A stretch of DNA of 41,585 bases from Spirosoma fluviale (GCA_945860325.1 CAMARL010000001.1:1-41585), one strand, 5' to 3'. Numbered from the stretch's first letter, positions 1 through 8,767 are shown. Translations and numbers: made by a program. Notes: generated by a model not told the origin, from the sequence alone.

Positions 1-1472
1 GTTCCCGGCAGTGATTCATTATGTAATCGGTCTAGCGACGTGACCGCAAATCCATAACCTGATCGTATCCAACTTTTATCTAAAATTAATTGATTCATTT
101 TACCTTTGAAAATGATATTTTCTGCGTTCTCCAAAGGATCAATTTCGCCTTTTTTGATTCTATAAACAACGTAATAGGCCGGGGGATCTTGATCTTCACT
201 GGGTTCACCCGGTTTCCAGGCCAACAACCACTCGTCGCCTTTTTTCAATAAACTTACTTGGTGCGGAGGGGTAGGAGCGATGCTGTCTTTCCAAAGCATT
301 GCCGGTATTAAAGCTACAGATGAATACTGATTTTGCCTTAAGGTATCCCGCCAACCTTTCACATTTCGGGTGATTAAATTTGAACTGAAATAGATTGATC
401 CTTGCACGTTTGGTAAACTACGAGCGACCTTTAATTGTTTGCTTAATTCGTTCGGGGACCACACATCATTTAAGTGATATACCGCATGACCGATATAAAT
501 AGGCCTGCCATAATTATGGGCGCTCCACCATTTAGCTAGGGGTTCAAAAGCCGCTACTTTGTGACTCGTTTCCCAGTATAATTGGGGTGCCAAATAATCC
601 ACTAAGCCATCTTTCATCCATTTTTCTGTATCCGCAAATAAGTCATCATAGGATTGCAAGCCTCGCCGAGTGGGGGATCCATCTAAAACAGACTCACTCT
701 GATGACGCCAAATTCCAAAAGGACTAATGCCAAATTTCACTTTGGGTTTGGTCGATTTGATCACATCCGAAATATCTTTAATGAGGTTATTTGTATTTCT
801 TCTTCGCCAATCTCCCAGGCTTTCTTCTGGTAATTTATATTTTTCAAAGGCTTCGCGATCATTAATTTCTTCCCCTTTCATGGGGTAAGGGTAGAAATAA
901 TCATCAAAATGAATCCCGTCTACATCATATTGTTCGATGATATTTTTGACCAAATTCACTAAATAAAGACGGACTTCCGGAAGGCCAAAATTAAGGATGA
1001 ATTGTCCATGGTATTTGATAATCCAATCGGGATGTTTTCGGACTACATGATTTGCGTCAAGAAGGGAATTGGTTGATATACTGGCCCTATTTAAATTCAA
1101 CCAAGCATGAAATTCAATTCCGCGGGCATGACTTTCTTCGATCATGAAGGCTAGGGGATCATAGTAAGGGCTAGGTGGCTGACCTTGCAATCCCGATAAA
1201 AAAGTAGACCAGGGTTCCGGACTTTTTGCATATAACGCATCGGCGGCTGTCCTGATTTGAACAAAAACAGCATTGATTCCTGTTTTTTGATGGGAATTCA
1301 GAAGATCGACAAACTCATTTTTTTGCTTAATTCCATTGTAATTTCTGGGGCTGGGCCAATCGATGTTGGAGACCGTAGCGACCCAAACTCCCCTTAATTC
1401 TCTTTTGGGCCCAGCTGGGAAAAGAGTTAAGTGAAAAATAATGATAAAAAGAAATGCGTAGATTAGCCTCAT
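1..1472 (-). CDS. GHL10-family glycoside hydrolase-like protein (3' end cut by window edge)
   Basis: The reverse strand is open from an ATG at 1472 to the window edge (490 codons), so only the C-terminus is missing. A hydrophobic N-terminus (residues 1-20) is a likely signal peptide. The GHL10/DUF187 domain starts near residue 27 (RELRGVWVATVSNIDWP) and has the typical DGIHFDDYFYPYP segment at about 185-197, with paired acidic residues D190/D191. Residues after about 410 look like a fibronectin-III-type tail (WLLAWKPGEP, YYVVYRIKKG). Family members are exported (putative) glycosidases, and some act on peptidoglycan-like or surface glycans; the substrate here is unknown. The gene lies 41 bases downstream of the response regulator on the same strand and could be co-transcribed with it. 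Confidence 0.9.
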   Translation of the reverse strand, partial: MRLIYAFLFIIIFHLTLFPAGPKRELRGVWVATVSNIDWPSPRNYNGIKQKNEFVDLLNSHQKTGINAVFVQIRTAADALYAKSPEPWSTFLSGLQGQPPSPYYDPLAFMIEESHARGIEFHAWLNLNRASISTNSLLDANHVVRKHPDWIIKYHGQFILNFGLPEVRLYLVNLVKNIIEQYDVDGIHFDDYFYPYPMKGEEINDREAFEKYKLPEESLGDWRRRNTNNLIKDISDVIKSTKPKVKFGISPFGIWRHQSESVLDGSPTRRGLQSYDDLFADTEKWMKDGLVDYLAPQLYWETSHKVAAFEPLAKWWSAHNYGRPIYIGHAVYHLNDVWSPNELSKQLKVARSLPNVQGSIYFSSNLITRNVKGWRDTLRQNQYSSVALIPAMLWKDSIAPTPPHQVSLLKKGDEWLLAWKPGEPSEDQDPPAYYVVYRIKKGEIDPLENAENIIFKGKMNQLILDKSWIRSGYGFAVTSLDRLHNESLPG

Positions 1473-1513
1473 TCAAGGCGCAATTTACCTAATATGACCG
1501 AAAATTTAGAATT

Positions 1514-2218
1514 TTAAATAGAATCGATGGAAAATAAATATCCCACACCCTTGAGTGTTTTGATATAATACTCAGGAATTTTCTCCCTTAATTTTCGAAT
1601 ATGCACATCTACTGTCCGCTCAACCACATATACGTCGGTCCCCCAAACTTTCTCCAAAAGTTCATCCCGATTAAAAACTTTGTTGGGATTTCTAGCTAAA
1701 AACGAAAGTAATTCAAATTCCTTTTTAGGCAACACCAAAAGTCGACCTTGAAAGCTAGCGGAATATTGAGTACGGTTGATAATTAAGTCGCCTATTTGAA
1801 TAATTTCCTGTGCATTTTCTGCAGCTCCACCGCTTTCGCGATTTAACATAGATTTAATCCGGCTTACTAAGGCTCTTGGCTTAATTGGTTTTACCACATA
1901 ATCGGTACCACCTGCCTCAAAAGCAGCTATTTCAGTATATTCTTCTCCACGGGCCGTTAAAAATAAAAGGATGGTTGATTTTAATTCAGGCATCAATTTC
2001 ATTTGACGAGCCGTTTCAATACCATCTAAAATAGGCATCATGACATCCAAAATGACTAAATTAGGTTTGAAGGTTTTCGCTATTTCTAATGCCTGCTGTC
2101 CATTGGCCGCTTTAGCTAAAACATAGTTTTCTTTTGCTAAATTGTATTCCAATAATTCTAGAATATCTGGATCATCGTCAACCAATAAGATTTTAGTATT
2201 TTGTTTTCCTTGACTCAT
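1514..2218 (-). CDS. OmpR/PhoB-family response regulator
   Basis: This is a two-domain DNA-binding response regulator of 234 aa. The receiver domain spans about residues 8-125, with the acidic pocket VDDDPD, the phospho-acceptor Asp58 in VILDVMM and the conserved Lys in VVKPIKP. A winged-helix Trans_reg_C domain covers about 140-232 (RTVDVHIRKLREKI, then LKGVGYLF). No histidine kinase is adjacent, so its partner must be encoded elsewhere. The next gene downstream is the GHL10 protein, and the divergent gene is an AI-2E permease. A minus-strand promoter-like pair lies 36-63 bases upstream of the start. Resemblance to PhoB suggests phosphate or envelope control, but the signal cannot be read from the sequence. 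Confidence 0.93.
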   Translation of the reverse strand: MSQGKQNTKILLVDDDPDILELLEYNLAKENYVLAKAANGQQALEIAKTFKPNLVILDVMMPILDGIETARQMKLMPELKSTILLFLTARGEEYTEIAAFEAGGTDYVVKPIKPRALVSRIKSMLNRESGGAAENAQEIIQIGDLIINRTQYSASFQGRLLVLPKKEFELLSFLARNPNKVFNRDELLEKVWGTDVYVVERTVDVHIRKLREKIPEYYIKTLKGVGYLFSIDSI

Positions 2219-2253
2219 GGATAGAACCGATAGCTTATGATGAAATTATGAAG

Positions 2254-2281
2254 CAAATATAGACAGCTATATGTTACCAAA
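2254..2281 (-). promoter_or_regulatory. Bacteroidota-type promoter for the PhoB-like regulator
   Basis: Read on the minus strand this holds TTTG (2281-2278), 16 bases of spacer and TATATTTG (2261-2254), matching the TAnnTTTG -7 element. The spacer is one base shorter than the usual 17-23, so this is a moderate call. It places the transcription start about 30 bases before the ATG at 2218. Confidence 0.45.
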
Positions 2282-2324
2282 TTGTTAATTTTTATCGACA
2301 TTTATACTATCAAATATACAATTT

Positions 2325-3395
2325 ATGTTTAAAGATTCGCCTTATTCTGTCCGATTAGCTTCCGTTTTGATTTCCATTTACTTGGTAATGCTGGGCTTGT
2401 ATTATTTACAGGATTTGTTGATTCTAATTGCATTTGCTCTCATTCTCGCCATGGTTCTGCTCCCACTTTGTCGTGGCCTTGAGAACAAAGGCTTCCCTAG
2501 ATCTGCTGCGATCTCCATTTGTCTACTTTTTTCTGTGGCAATTATTGTGGGTTTAATTTCATTATTAGCCTTTCAAATCATCGAATTTTCAAATGATTGG
2601 CCAATTTTTATTAAAAAAGCAGAAAAATGGATTTCTGGTTTGCAAACTTTTCTTTCAAGAAACTTAAATATTTCAAGGAAAAAGCAAATGCTAGAGCTTA
2701 GTAATCAAACCATTGGATTATTGAAAAACTCAGGAAGTATTTTGACTGCCACCTTTTCAACAATCGTCCATTCGCTTACTATTCTAATTTTGATTCCCAT
2801 CTTTATGTTTTTTATGCTGTTTTACAGAAGCTTCTTTTTTACTTTTTTGGCGATGGTTTTCCCAACAACTGAAAAAGATACGTTGAGAGGTATCATGGGT
2901 AAAACAGGTTCAGTCGTTCAGGGATATTTAGTGGGATTACTTTTTGTCATGTTTACGGTGGCAGGGGCTAATAGTATAGGTTTTTGGTGGATAGGCGTAG
3001 ATTATCCTATTTTCTTTGGAATAACGACGGGTTTATTGCTTTTGATTCCATACATCGGAATTTGGATAGGGGCGAGTTTGCCCATCTTGCTATCTTTAGC
3101 TACGTTAAGCCCTTCGCATGCCTTAGCTATTATCGCATGGATTGCTACGGTCCAATTTATCGAGGCCAATTTTATAACTCCTTTGGTCATTGGTTCCAAA
3201 GTCAGCATTAATCCCTTAGTGGCTATGTTGGCTCTTTTGGGAGGCGAAATGCTTTGGGGAATCCCTGGGTTGATTTTAGCTTTGCCTTTTACAGCGATCA
3301 TCAAAGTGATTTTTGATCATGTGCCCACCTTACAGCCTTATGGTTTTATCTTAGGCGAGGCACCCAAACGTGTTAAAGAGACAGAAGCTCCTTAA
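2325..3395 (+). CDS. AI-2E family transporter (PF01594-type permease)
   Basis: This 356-aa polytopic membrane protein has hydrophobic helices near residues 12-50, 60-85, 145-175, 200-235, 235-275 and 295-330. An amphipathic, partly charged stretch lies at about 90-140, and the PYIGIWIGA / ITPLVIGSKVSINPL segments are typical of the family. Members act as inner-membrane exporters or antiporters; the name comes from E. coli TqsA and does not show autoinducer-2 transport here. The start follows a 106-base divergent intergenic region. The 3' end overlaps the convergent LytTR regulator gene by 23 bases. Confidence 0.9.
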   Translation: MFKDSPYSVRLASVLISIYLVMLGLYYLQDLLILIAFALILAMVLLPLCRGLENKGFPRSAAISICLLFSVAIIVGLISLLAFQIIEFSNDWPIFIKKAEKWISGLQTFLSRNLNISRKKQMLELSNQTIGLLKNSGSILTATFSTIVHSLTILILIPIFMFFMLFYRSFFFTFLAMVFPTTEKDTLRGIMGKTGSVVQGYLVGLLFVMFTVAGANSIGFWWIGVDYPIFFGITTGLLLLIPYIGIWIGASLPILLSLATLSPSHALAIIAWIATVQFIEANFITPLVIGSKVSINPLVAMLALLGGEMLWGIPGLILALPFTAIIKVIFDHVPTLQPYGFILGEAPKRVKETEAP

Positions 3396-4116
3396 ACCGG
3401 ATGGATTGTCGGCGAGAAATTTCTATTTTTTCTCCTTTGCCAACCAGCGTAACCTGCAATCCACCGGAAAACCAGGGTTCAATTTTTTCGATGTAGTTTA
3501 AGTTGATGATGTGCTTGCGATTCGCCCTAAAAAATACTTTGGGATCCAATCGGTCTTCCAGGGCATTTAATGATTTAAGGACTAAAGGTTTTTGGTCGTC
3601 AAAAAATAAACGCACATAATTTCCCATCGATTCACAAAGGCGTACTCGGTCCAGTCGAACAAACCAACATTTTTCACCGTCTTTGACAAATATCTGATCA
3701 TTGGCACCTAAAAGGTGTTGGCTTCTATCTTGGCCCTGCGTGGCTGTTTTATGCTGGGTAGCATGGAATCTATTTTCTAATTTTTGAATGCTGTCCGAGA
3801 GCCGAGTTAACTCGATTGGTTTTAAAACATAATCTAAGGCATTAACTTCAAATGCTTTGAGGGCAAATTCGTCAAAAGCCGTAGTGAAAATAATTTCTGG
3901 TAAATATCCCTCCCATTCCTCTAGCCACTCAAATCCAGTTTTACCCGGCATCTGAATATCCAAAAAAAGCACATCAGGTTTTAATTCTTCCACGAGTGGC
4001 CCGGCCTCTTCCGTATTGGAAGCTTCTGCAATGACTTCGATGGTTGGAAAATTTTCCAATAATCTTTTCAGTTCGTTTCGGGCTAGACGTTCATCGTCAA
4101 CTATAATTGCTTTCAT
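3373..4116 (-). CDS. LytTR-family response regulator
   Basis: The 247-aa protein has a receiver domain (about 1-120; VDDER acidic pair, phospho-acceptor Asp53 in LFLDIQMPG, Lys in VLKPIEL) and a C-terminal LytTR DNA-binding domain (about 145-245; FFRANRKHIINLNYI, KIEISRRQ). It lies 11 bases downstream of the LytS-like kinase gene, so the two form a cognate pair. Proteins of this type bind direct repeats in promoters, but the target genes are not obvious in this window. The last 23 bases are shared with the convergent AI-2E permease gene. Confidence 0.95.
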   Translation of the reverse strand: MKAIIVDDERLARNELKRLLENFPTIEVIAEASNTEEAGPLVEELKPDVLFLDIQMPGKTGFEWLEEWEGYLPEIIFTTAFDEFALKAFEVNALDYVLKPIELTRLSDSIQKLENRFHATQHKTATQGQDRSQHLLGANDQIFVKDGEKCWFVRLDRVRLCESMGNYVRLFFDDQKPLVLKSLNALEDRLDPKVFFRANRKHIINLNYIEKIEPWFSGGLQVTLVGKGEKIEISRRQSIRFKELLSL

Positions 4117-4127
4117 GGTTAGTGTAT

Positions 4128-5171
4128 TTAATTCTCAAGATAGGGTAAATTCACTTCGGCAATCACATGATTTTTGTCCAAAGGTCCAAGACTAATTTGA
4201 GCGGTTTCTCCAAACAATATTTGTAGTCGATTTTTTGAATTAATGAGTCCGACGCCCTGTTCTTTGGATAAAACTGGACTCTTATAATGTCCAGGATTGA
4301 CGACCTTGATAGACAAAATTCCTTCCTTATTTTTTGCGTCAATCGTGATGGTCCCTCCTGTAATTTTTTTAGAAATACCATGTTTAATTGCATTCTCAAT
4401 TAGCGTTTGTAATAGCATGGGGGGAATTTGTGCTTTATGACAATTTTTGTCTGCCGTAATTTCCCAAGCTAATCGGTCTTCATACCTGATTTTTTCTAAA
4501 GATAAATAATCGGTGACCGTGTCTAACTCTTCCGAAAGAGAGATTGTTTTTTTACGCTCAGTAAGTAAGGAACTTCGAAGTAATTTTGACAACTGATTGA
4601 TGCCTTTTTTAGCTTTTTGAGGATCCTCAGTGATGAGCGCCCGAACACTATTAAGTGCGTTAAATACGAAATGAGGATTCATTTGTGCTCTTAAAACTTT
4701 GCTTTCTGTTTCTAAAATGGTTCTTTCTAATTGGTCATTTTCTCTTTCCATTTCTAATTTTTTGTTGGAATATTGAAAAAAGAAATAGATCAATTGCCAA
4801 ATGGCGAGCGGTTTGGCAAAATTTAAAAATATCTGCAATATGATGAATGGACTTAATTCAATAGCATAGTTCTCCGATAGAAAAATATAATCCAATGGGA
4901 TATTGAGTCCAACAAGACAAGCAGACATCAAGATGAGTGCGACCAAATTCACCTGGATTAAGGTAAATGAAGGTAGGTCCTGCCAACGGTATTTATGCGA
5001 AATTTGCCGATAAACGTGTGTCAGAAATACGGCTAATGAGATATTGACAAAAGATGAAAAAATCCACTCCCATTTCCAGCCATATTGATTCGTGTACAAT
5101 AATGCTTCGTTTAACGCCCAAATGAACCATCCAGATAATTGAAATTTCCAATACAAATGGCTTCGGTTCAT
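4128..5171 (-). CDS. LytS-like sensor histidine kinase
   Basis: This 347-aa membrane kinase has four hydrophobic helices in residues 10-130. A short coiled coil (about 136-160) leads to a His_kinase (PF06580) domain with phospho-acceptor His167 in MNPHFVFNALNS, and then an HATPase domain with the N-box ENAIKHG and a GVGLINSKNRL glycine box. There is no recognisable extracellular sensor domain, so the signal is probably read within the membrane or by a partner. It sits between the histidine phosphatase gene (11 bases upstream) and its LytTR regulator (11 bases downstream), which suggests one transcript. Confidence 0.94.
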   Translation of the reverse strand: MNRSHLYWKFQLSGWFIWALNEALLYTNQYGWKWEWIFSSFVNISLAVFLTHVYRQISHKYRWQDLPSFTLIQVNLVALILMSACLVGLNIPLDYIFLSENYAIELSPFIILQIFLNFAKPLAIWQLIYFFFQYSNKKLEMERENDQLERTILETESKVLRAQMNPHFVFNALNSVRALITEDPQKAKKGINQLSKLLRSSLLTERKKTISLSEELDTVTDYLSLEKIRYEDRLAWEITADKNCHKAQIPPMLLQTLIENAIKHGISKKITGGTITIDAKNKEGILSIKVVNPGHYKSPVLSKEQGVGLINSKNRLQILFGETAQISLGPLDKNHVIAEVNLPYLEN

Positions 5172-5182
5172 GCGTATAGAAT

Positions 5183-5824
5183 TTAGATGGAATCTGGTAA
5201 AGTTTGTAAATGATCCGCATGATTTGCTTTTAAGGAAATGAATTGTCCTTTTTCATAATCATATTGCAGGTGATATAAGCATAAGTTTTGATGGGCAAAA
5301 TGGTCCATATTTTGCAAGGGCTGATTGAAAAGATGCGTTAATAATACGCGCATTGCTCTTCCATGCATGGCAATTAAGATAGATTTTTCTTCCCTTCTAG
5401 AAATAATGAGTTCGACAACCGGCTTTTGTCTTTCCAATACGTCGATCGGACTTTCCCCTTCTTCAGACTGAATGTGTACGTCTCCCTTTCTCCACGTTCT
5501 GACTAAATTTCTATAGTAAGCATCGTCCTCATTTGAAGGGGTTCTACCTTCGCGAATTCCCCAAGAAATTTCATTTAATCCTTCGTATTGTTCCCACGGA
5601 AGTCCTTTGTCGATGAATCCTTTCACCGACTGATGAGTTCGGCGTAAAGCGGAGGTGTAAATTTTATCAAGGGCTAAATCTTGATAATGTTCAAAAAATG
5701 CTTGTGCCTGCCTATGGCCTAATTCGTTTAAATCCGCATCAATTCCACTTCCTTGAACCACCCTCATTCGATTATAATCTGTTTCACCATGACGAATAAG
5801 GTAAATGTCTTTTAAAGCATGCAT
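5183..5824 (-). CDS. Histidine phosphatase (phosphoglycerate mutase-like)
   Basis: The 213-aa protein carries the RHGE motif at residues 11-14 (catalytic His12), SALRRTHQS at 58-66, Glu85 in LNEISWG as likely proton donor, and the second catalytic His154 in IAMHGRAM. This is the branch-1 histidine phosphatase pattern. The substrate cannot be told; relatives act on phosphosugars, nucleotides or 2,3-bisphosphoglycerate. It is first in a tight run with the LytS/LytTR genes, yet nothing links its activity to that system. A minus-strand TATTTTTG at 5885-5878 may be its -7 element. Confidence 0.9.
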   Translation of the reverse strand: MHALKDIYLIRHGETDYNRMRVVQGSGIDADLNELGHRQAQAFFEHYQDLALDKIYTSALRRTHQSVKGFIDKGLPWEQYEGLNEISWGIREGRTPSNEDDAYYRNLVRTWRKGDVHIQSEEGESPIDVLERQKPVVELIISRREEKSILIAMHGRAMRVLLTHLFNQPLQNMDHFAHQNLCLYHLQYDYEKGQFISLKANHADHLQTLPDSI

Positions 5825-5877
5825 ATAAATTGGGTCAAAAGGAGTTTAATTCGTTAAATTATTCCGAATTTTACGTG

Positions 5878-5885
5878 CAAAAATA
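5878..5885 (-). promoter_or_regulatory. Possible -7 element before the histidine phosphatase gene
   Basis: Read on the minus strand this is TATTTTTG, which fits TAnnTTTG and lies 53 bases before the start at 5824. No TTG stands at the proper spacing, so this is weak support. It sits in the 69-base divergent gap with menI. Confidence 0.25.
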
Positions 5886-5893
5886 CGAATATT

Positions 5894-6313
5894 ATGTTTA
5901 ATACATCCATCTCATTAGACACACTTAATTCAATGGGACATGGTACCATGATCGATGTGTTGGGAATCGAGTTTATTGACGTGCAACCGGATTTTATCAA
6001 GGCAAAAATGCCAGTGGACTCTCGAACAAAGCAACCCTATGGTTTGTTACACGGGGGAGCTTCCGTAGTTTTAGCTGAGACTTTAGGAAGTATTGCATCA
6101 TCATTGGCCGTGGCTGATCCTACTAAACAACGTGGTGTCGGTGTTGAAATAAATGCCAATCACATGAAATCGGTCAGAGAAGGATTTGTCATAGGTACAT
6201 GTACCGCATTAAAAATAGGTAAAACATTGCATGTATATGATATCAAAATTCATGATGAATCAGGAAATTTAGTTTGTGTAAGCCGATTAACAGTAGCTAT
6301 TTTGTCTTATTAA
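5894..6313 (+). CDS. menI: Hotdog-fold thioesterase, probable 1,4-dihydroxy-2-naphthoyl-CoA hydrolase
   Basis: The 139-aa protein has the PaaI/YdiI-type hotdog fold. YGLLHGGASVVLAETLG (residues 49-65) contains the His53-Gly-Gly and the presumed catalytic Glu62, equivalent to the glutamate of E. coli MenI/YdiI. VEINANHMKSV and a terminal LVCVSRLTVAIL strand follow. MenI removes CoA from 1,4-dihydroxy-2-naphthoyl-CoA in menaquinone synthesis. The gene ends one base before menF, which is the main reason for choosing this substrate over other acyl-CoAs. Other Men genes are not in the window. Confidence 0.8.
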   Translation: MFNTSISLDTLNSMGHGTMIDVLGIEFIDVQPDFIKAKMPVDSRTKQPYGLLHGGASVVLAETLGSIASSLAVADPTKQRGVGVEINANHMKSVREGFVIGTCTALKIGKTLHVYDIKIHDESGNLVCVSRLTVAILSY

Positions 6314-6314
6314 A

Positions 6315-7451
6315 ATGCCTAAGAATACGAGTATATATCGCCAAGATACTGAATGGAATCAACTTTGGAATGAGGCTCAGCAACTTGATGCGGCCATCGC
6401 TCTTTGGCGCTTACCTAACTCGGAAAAACGGACACTTTTAATTGACACCCAAGGTGGAAATCCAACGGATTCCCTTGATCTCCAGTCTTTTGAGCCAGGA
6501 TTTATGGCGGCTCCATTTGTCGGAAATCCCTATTTTTTAAAGGCTGAGTATTTGTTTGTTTCCGAGGTGCCAACAGTTCATGTATCTGTTAAAGAGGTAT
6601 TTCCTTCTAAGACCGGTTCACCTAAAAAAGAAAATTTTCTGTATTGGGTGAACGCAAGTATTCAAGAAATCAAAGCAGGTAATTTTCAAAAAGTTGTGCT
6701 TTCTAGGACAGAAGAGGAAGCTTTGGGGGCTGATTATTCGACCTTGCATTTTTTTGAATCGCTTTGTCAAGTATATCCTCAAGCATTTGTTTCGGCTTTT
6801 TATGTGCCATCGCTTCAGCAAACTTGGATCTGTGCGACCCCTGAAGTTTTAGTTTCATTAAATTATGAAGGTATATTTAAAACGATTTCTTTAGCTGGTA
6901 CGCAACCCGTGTCAACAAATGATGGGCAGGTTACCATACCTCAAGAAGCCCGCTGGTCACAAAAGGAGATCGAAGAACAGGCTTTTGTTAGTCGGTATAT
7001 TATTGAATGTTTTAAGAAAATCAGGTTGCGTGAATATATTGAAAATGGTCCCAAAACGATTCAAGCTGGTAATTTATTGCACCTGAAAACTGAATATGTG
7101 GTAGATACAAAGGCGCTCAACTTCCCGCAATTGCCGGGGATTATGTTGTCTTTATTGCACCCAACTTCAGCTGTTTGTGGTACTCCTAAAGAAGCGGCAA
7201 TTGACTGGATTAAACAGGCAGAAGCCTATGACCGTGAGTTTTATAGCGGTTATTTGGGCCCCGTGAATTTGAATGATGAGATTTATTTATTTGTCAATTT
7301 GAGGACGGTTAAAATTACGAAGGATACAAATGGGTATTTAGCTACTTATTATGCAGGTTGCGGAATTACAGAAGACTCTGACCCAGAAAAAGAATGGGAA
7401 GAAACGGAAATGAAGTGTCATACACTCCAACGAATTTTATCGATTAATTAA
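6315..7451 (+). CDS. menF: Isochorismate synthase (menaquinone pathway)
   Basis: This 378-aa protein belongs to the chorismate-binding (PF00425) family and converts chorismate to isochorismate, the first committed step of menaquinone synthesis. The C-terminal two thirds show the family signatures: KVVLSRTEE near residue 130, TISLAGTQP near 190, LHPTSAVCGTPKEAA near 285, REFYSGYLGP near 305 and CGITEDSDPEKEWEETEMK near 350-365. The shorter, variable N-terminus is usual for isochorismate synthases. The start is one base after the menI stop. It competes for chorismate made by the AroE/AroC enzymes encoded elsewhere in this window. Confidence 0.93.
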   Translation: MPKNTSIYRQDTEWNQLWNEAQQLDAAIALWRLPNSEKRTLLIDTQGGNPTDSLDLQSFEPGFMAAPFVGNPYFLKAEYLFVSEVPTVHVSVKEVFPSKTGSPKKENFLYWVNASIQEIKAGNFQKVVLSRTEEEALGADYSTLHFFESLCQVYPQAFVSAFYVPSLQQTWICATPEVLVSLNYEGIFKTISLAGTQPVSTNDGQVTIPQEARWSQKEIEEQAFVSRYIIECFKKIRLREYIENGPKTIQAGNLLHLKTEYVVDTKALNFPQLPGIMLSLLHPTSAVCGTPKEAAIDWIKQAEAYDREFYSGYLGPVNLNDEIYLFVNLRTVKITKDTNGYLATYYAGCGITEDSDPEKEWEETEMKCHTLQRILSIN

Positions 7452-7454
7452 TAG

Positions 7455-7482
7455 ACCCTACCTATTATTTTGGTAGGGGTTT
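7455..7482. terminator. Hairpin between convergent menF and CNNM gene ends
   Basis: CCCTACC (7456-7462) pairs with GGTAGGG (7472-7478) around a nine-base AT-rich loop. It sits just after the menF stop and overlaps the last codons of the minus-strand CNNM gene. The flanking T runs are short on both sides, so it may be a weak bidirectional terminator. Confidence 0.5.
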
Positions 7483-8757
7483 CCCTGAAATGATGACTTT
7501 CACTGTATCGATACGTGCATCTGTAACCGTCATGATTTGAAACTGAAAGGCGGACAAAGTAATGACTTCATTGACAGCTGGGATATCTTCATATAGATGG
7601 ATTAACATGCCGCCAAGTGTCTCGTAATCGCCCTCAGGAAGATTCCAGTTGTATTTCTCATTTAAATAATCAATTTCATGGCGTCCAGAAAGGATGAAGG
7701 TATGGTCATCCAGTCGCTTTTCGATCCAATCTTCGGTATCATCAAACTCATCTTGAATTTCACCAAAAATTTGTTCCATCACATCCTCCATGCTGACGAG
7801 TCCTGAGGTACTTCCAAATTCATCGACAACAATCGCTAATGATTTTCTTTCTTTTGAAAATTTCAACATTAAATCATTGGCTGGCATGGCCTCGGGGACA
7901 ATGGGAATGGAAGTGAGGATGCTTTGAATATCTTTTGGCTTTTTGAATAAGGCCAACGAGTGACAGTATCCAACCACCTCTTCTAAGGTCTCTTTATAAA
8001 CTAAAACCTTTGAATGGCCACTTTCAATAAATACTTTTTTGAGACCCTCAATACCTTCCTCTATTTCGATGGCCGTAATTTCAGTTCGGGGAATCATACA
8101 ATCTCGCACTTTGACTTGCTTAAACTCCAATGCGTTATGAAAGATTTTCGTATCTACCTCATTTTCTTCTTCCGTGGAAACCTTTCGATTTAAATTTTGC
8201 AAGTAGTGGTTTAGGTCGGTTAAGCCAAAGGCAGGTTTTTCTTCAGAATAGCTTAAACGTAATACCCGAGTGATGAACCATTTCGACAATCCTACCGTCA
8301 GCCAGACTAATGGGAACATCAGCGTATTTATGATCCAAATAGGAATGGCTAAAAATTCTAGTATGGCATCCGGATTGATTAAAAATATACTTTTTGGGGT
8401 AAATTCAGATGTGGTTAATATAATAATGGTCGCGACGATCGATGCGATAAGTCTGGCAATAATTACATTCGTAATCCAAGGTAAATTGGCCAAAATCAGG
8501 TGATGCAAAAACTCTTCCATAAAAATGCCATAGGCCACTAATGAAAGTGTGTTACCGATCAACATGGTTCCAATAAATTGAGATGGGCTTTGATTGAAAT
8601 GAGCAATGATCTTGGCACTTAGGATGTTCTGCTTCGCCTTAAGTTCAAAATAAAGTTTGTTGGACGACACAAAAGCCATTTCCACCCCAGAAAAAAATGC
8701 TGAAAAAACCATGGCTAAGATGATTCCTACGTATTGAGGCGTTTGTATGTCGGCCAT
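7465..8757 (-). CDS. CNNM/CBS/CorC-type membrane protein (hemolysin family, GldE-like architecture)
   Basis: The protein has about 430 aa from the ATG at 8757; an in-frame TTG at 8766 would add three residues. Residues 1-190 form a CNNM (DUF21) membrane domain with about four helices and the FFSGVEMAFVSS signature. A CBS pair follows at about 205-330 (VRDCMIPRTEITAI; LAIVVDEFGSTSGLVSMEDVMEQIFGE as the second repeat's end). The last 80 residues form a CorC_HlyC domain (RLDDHTFILSGRHEIDYLN, ETLGGMLIHLYEDIP). Relatives export Mg2+ or Co2+, and GldE in Flavobacterium supports gliding; hemolysis is not implied. It is the last gene of the tightly packed ccm operon. Confidence 0.93.
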   Translation of the reverse strand: MADIQTPQYVGIILAMVFSAFFSGVEMAFVSSNKLYFELKAKQNILSAKIIAHFNQSPSQFIGTMLIGNTLSLVAYGIFMEEFLHHLILANLPWITNVIIARLIASIVATIIILTTSEFTPKSIFLINPDAILEFLAIPIWIINTLMFPLVWLTVGLSKWFITRVLRLSYSEEKPAFGLTDLNHYLQNLNRKVSTEEENEVDTKIFHNALEFKQVKVRDCMIPRTEITAIEIEEGIEGLKKVFIESGHSKVLVYKETLEEVVGYCHSLALFKKPKDIQSILTSIPIVPEAMPANDLMLKFSKERKSLAIVVDEFGSTSGLVSMEDVMEQIFGEIQDEFDDTEDWIEKRLDDHTFILSGRHEIDYLNEKYNWNLPEGDYETLGGMLIHLYEDIPAVNEVITLSAFQFQIMTVTDARIDTVKVIISGKPLPK

Positions 8758-8767
8758 TGAATCCAAT

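Noticed and set aside
3002..3304. Reverse-strand open frame inside the AI-2E gene, and similar frames inside uvrA, ccmF and other genes
   Set aside because: They lie wholly within well-supported genes, show no family motifs and have shadow-like composition.
2325..3395. Quorum-sensing role for the AI-2E family protein
   Set aside because: The family name is historical; no luxS or other AI-2 gene is visible, and members have varied export functions.
7465..8757. True hemolysin or toxin
   Set aside because: CNNM, CBS and CorC_HlyC domains mark a membrane transport or gliding-type protein; the hemolysin label is inherited.
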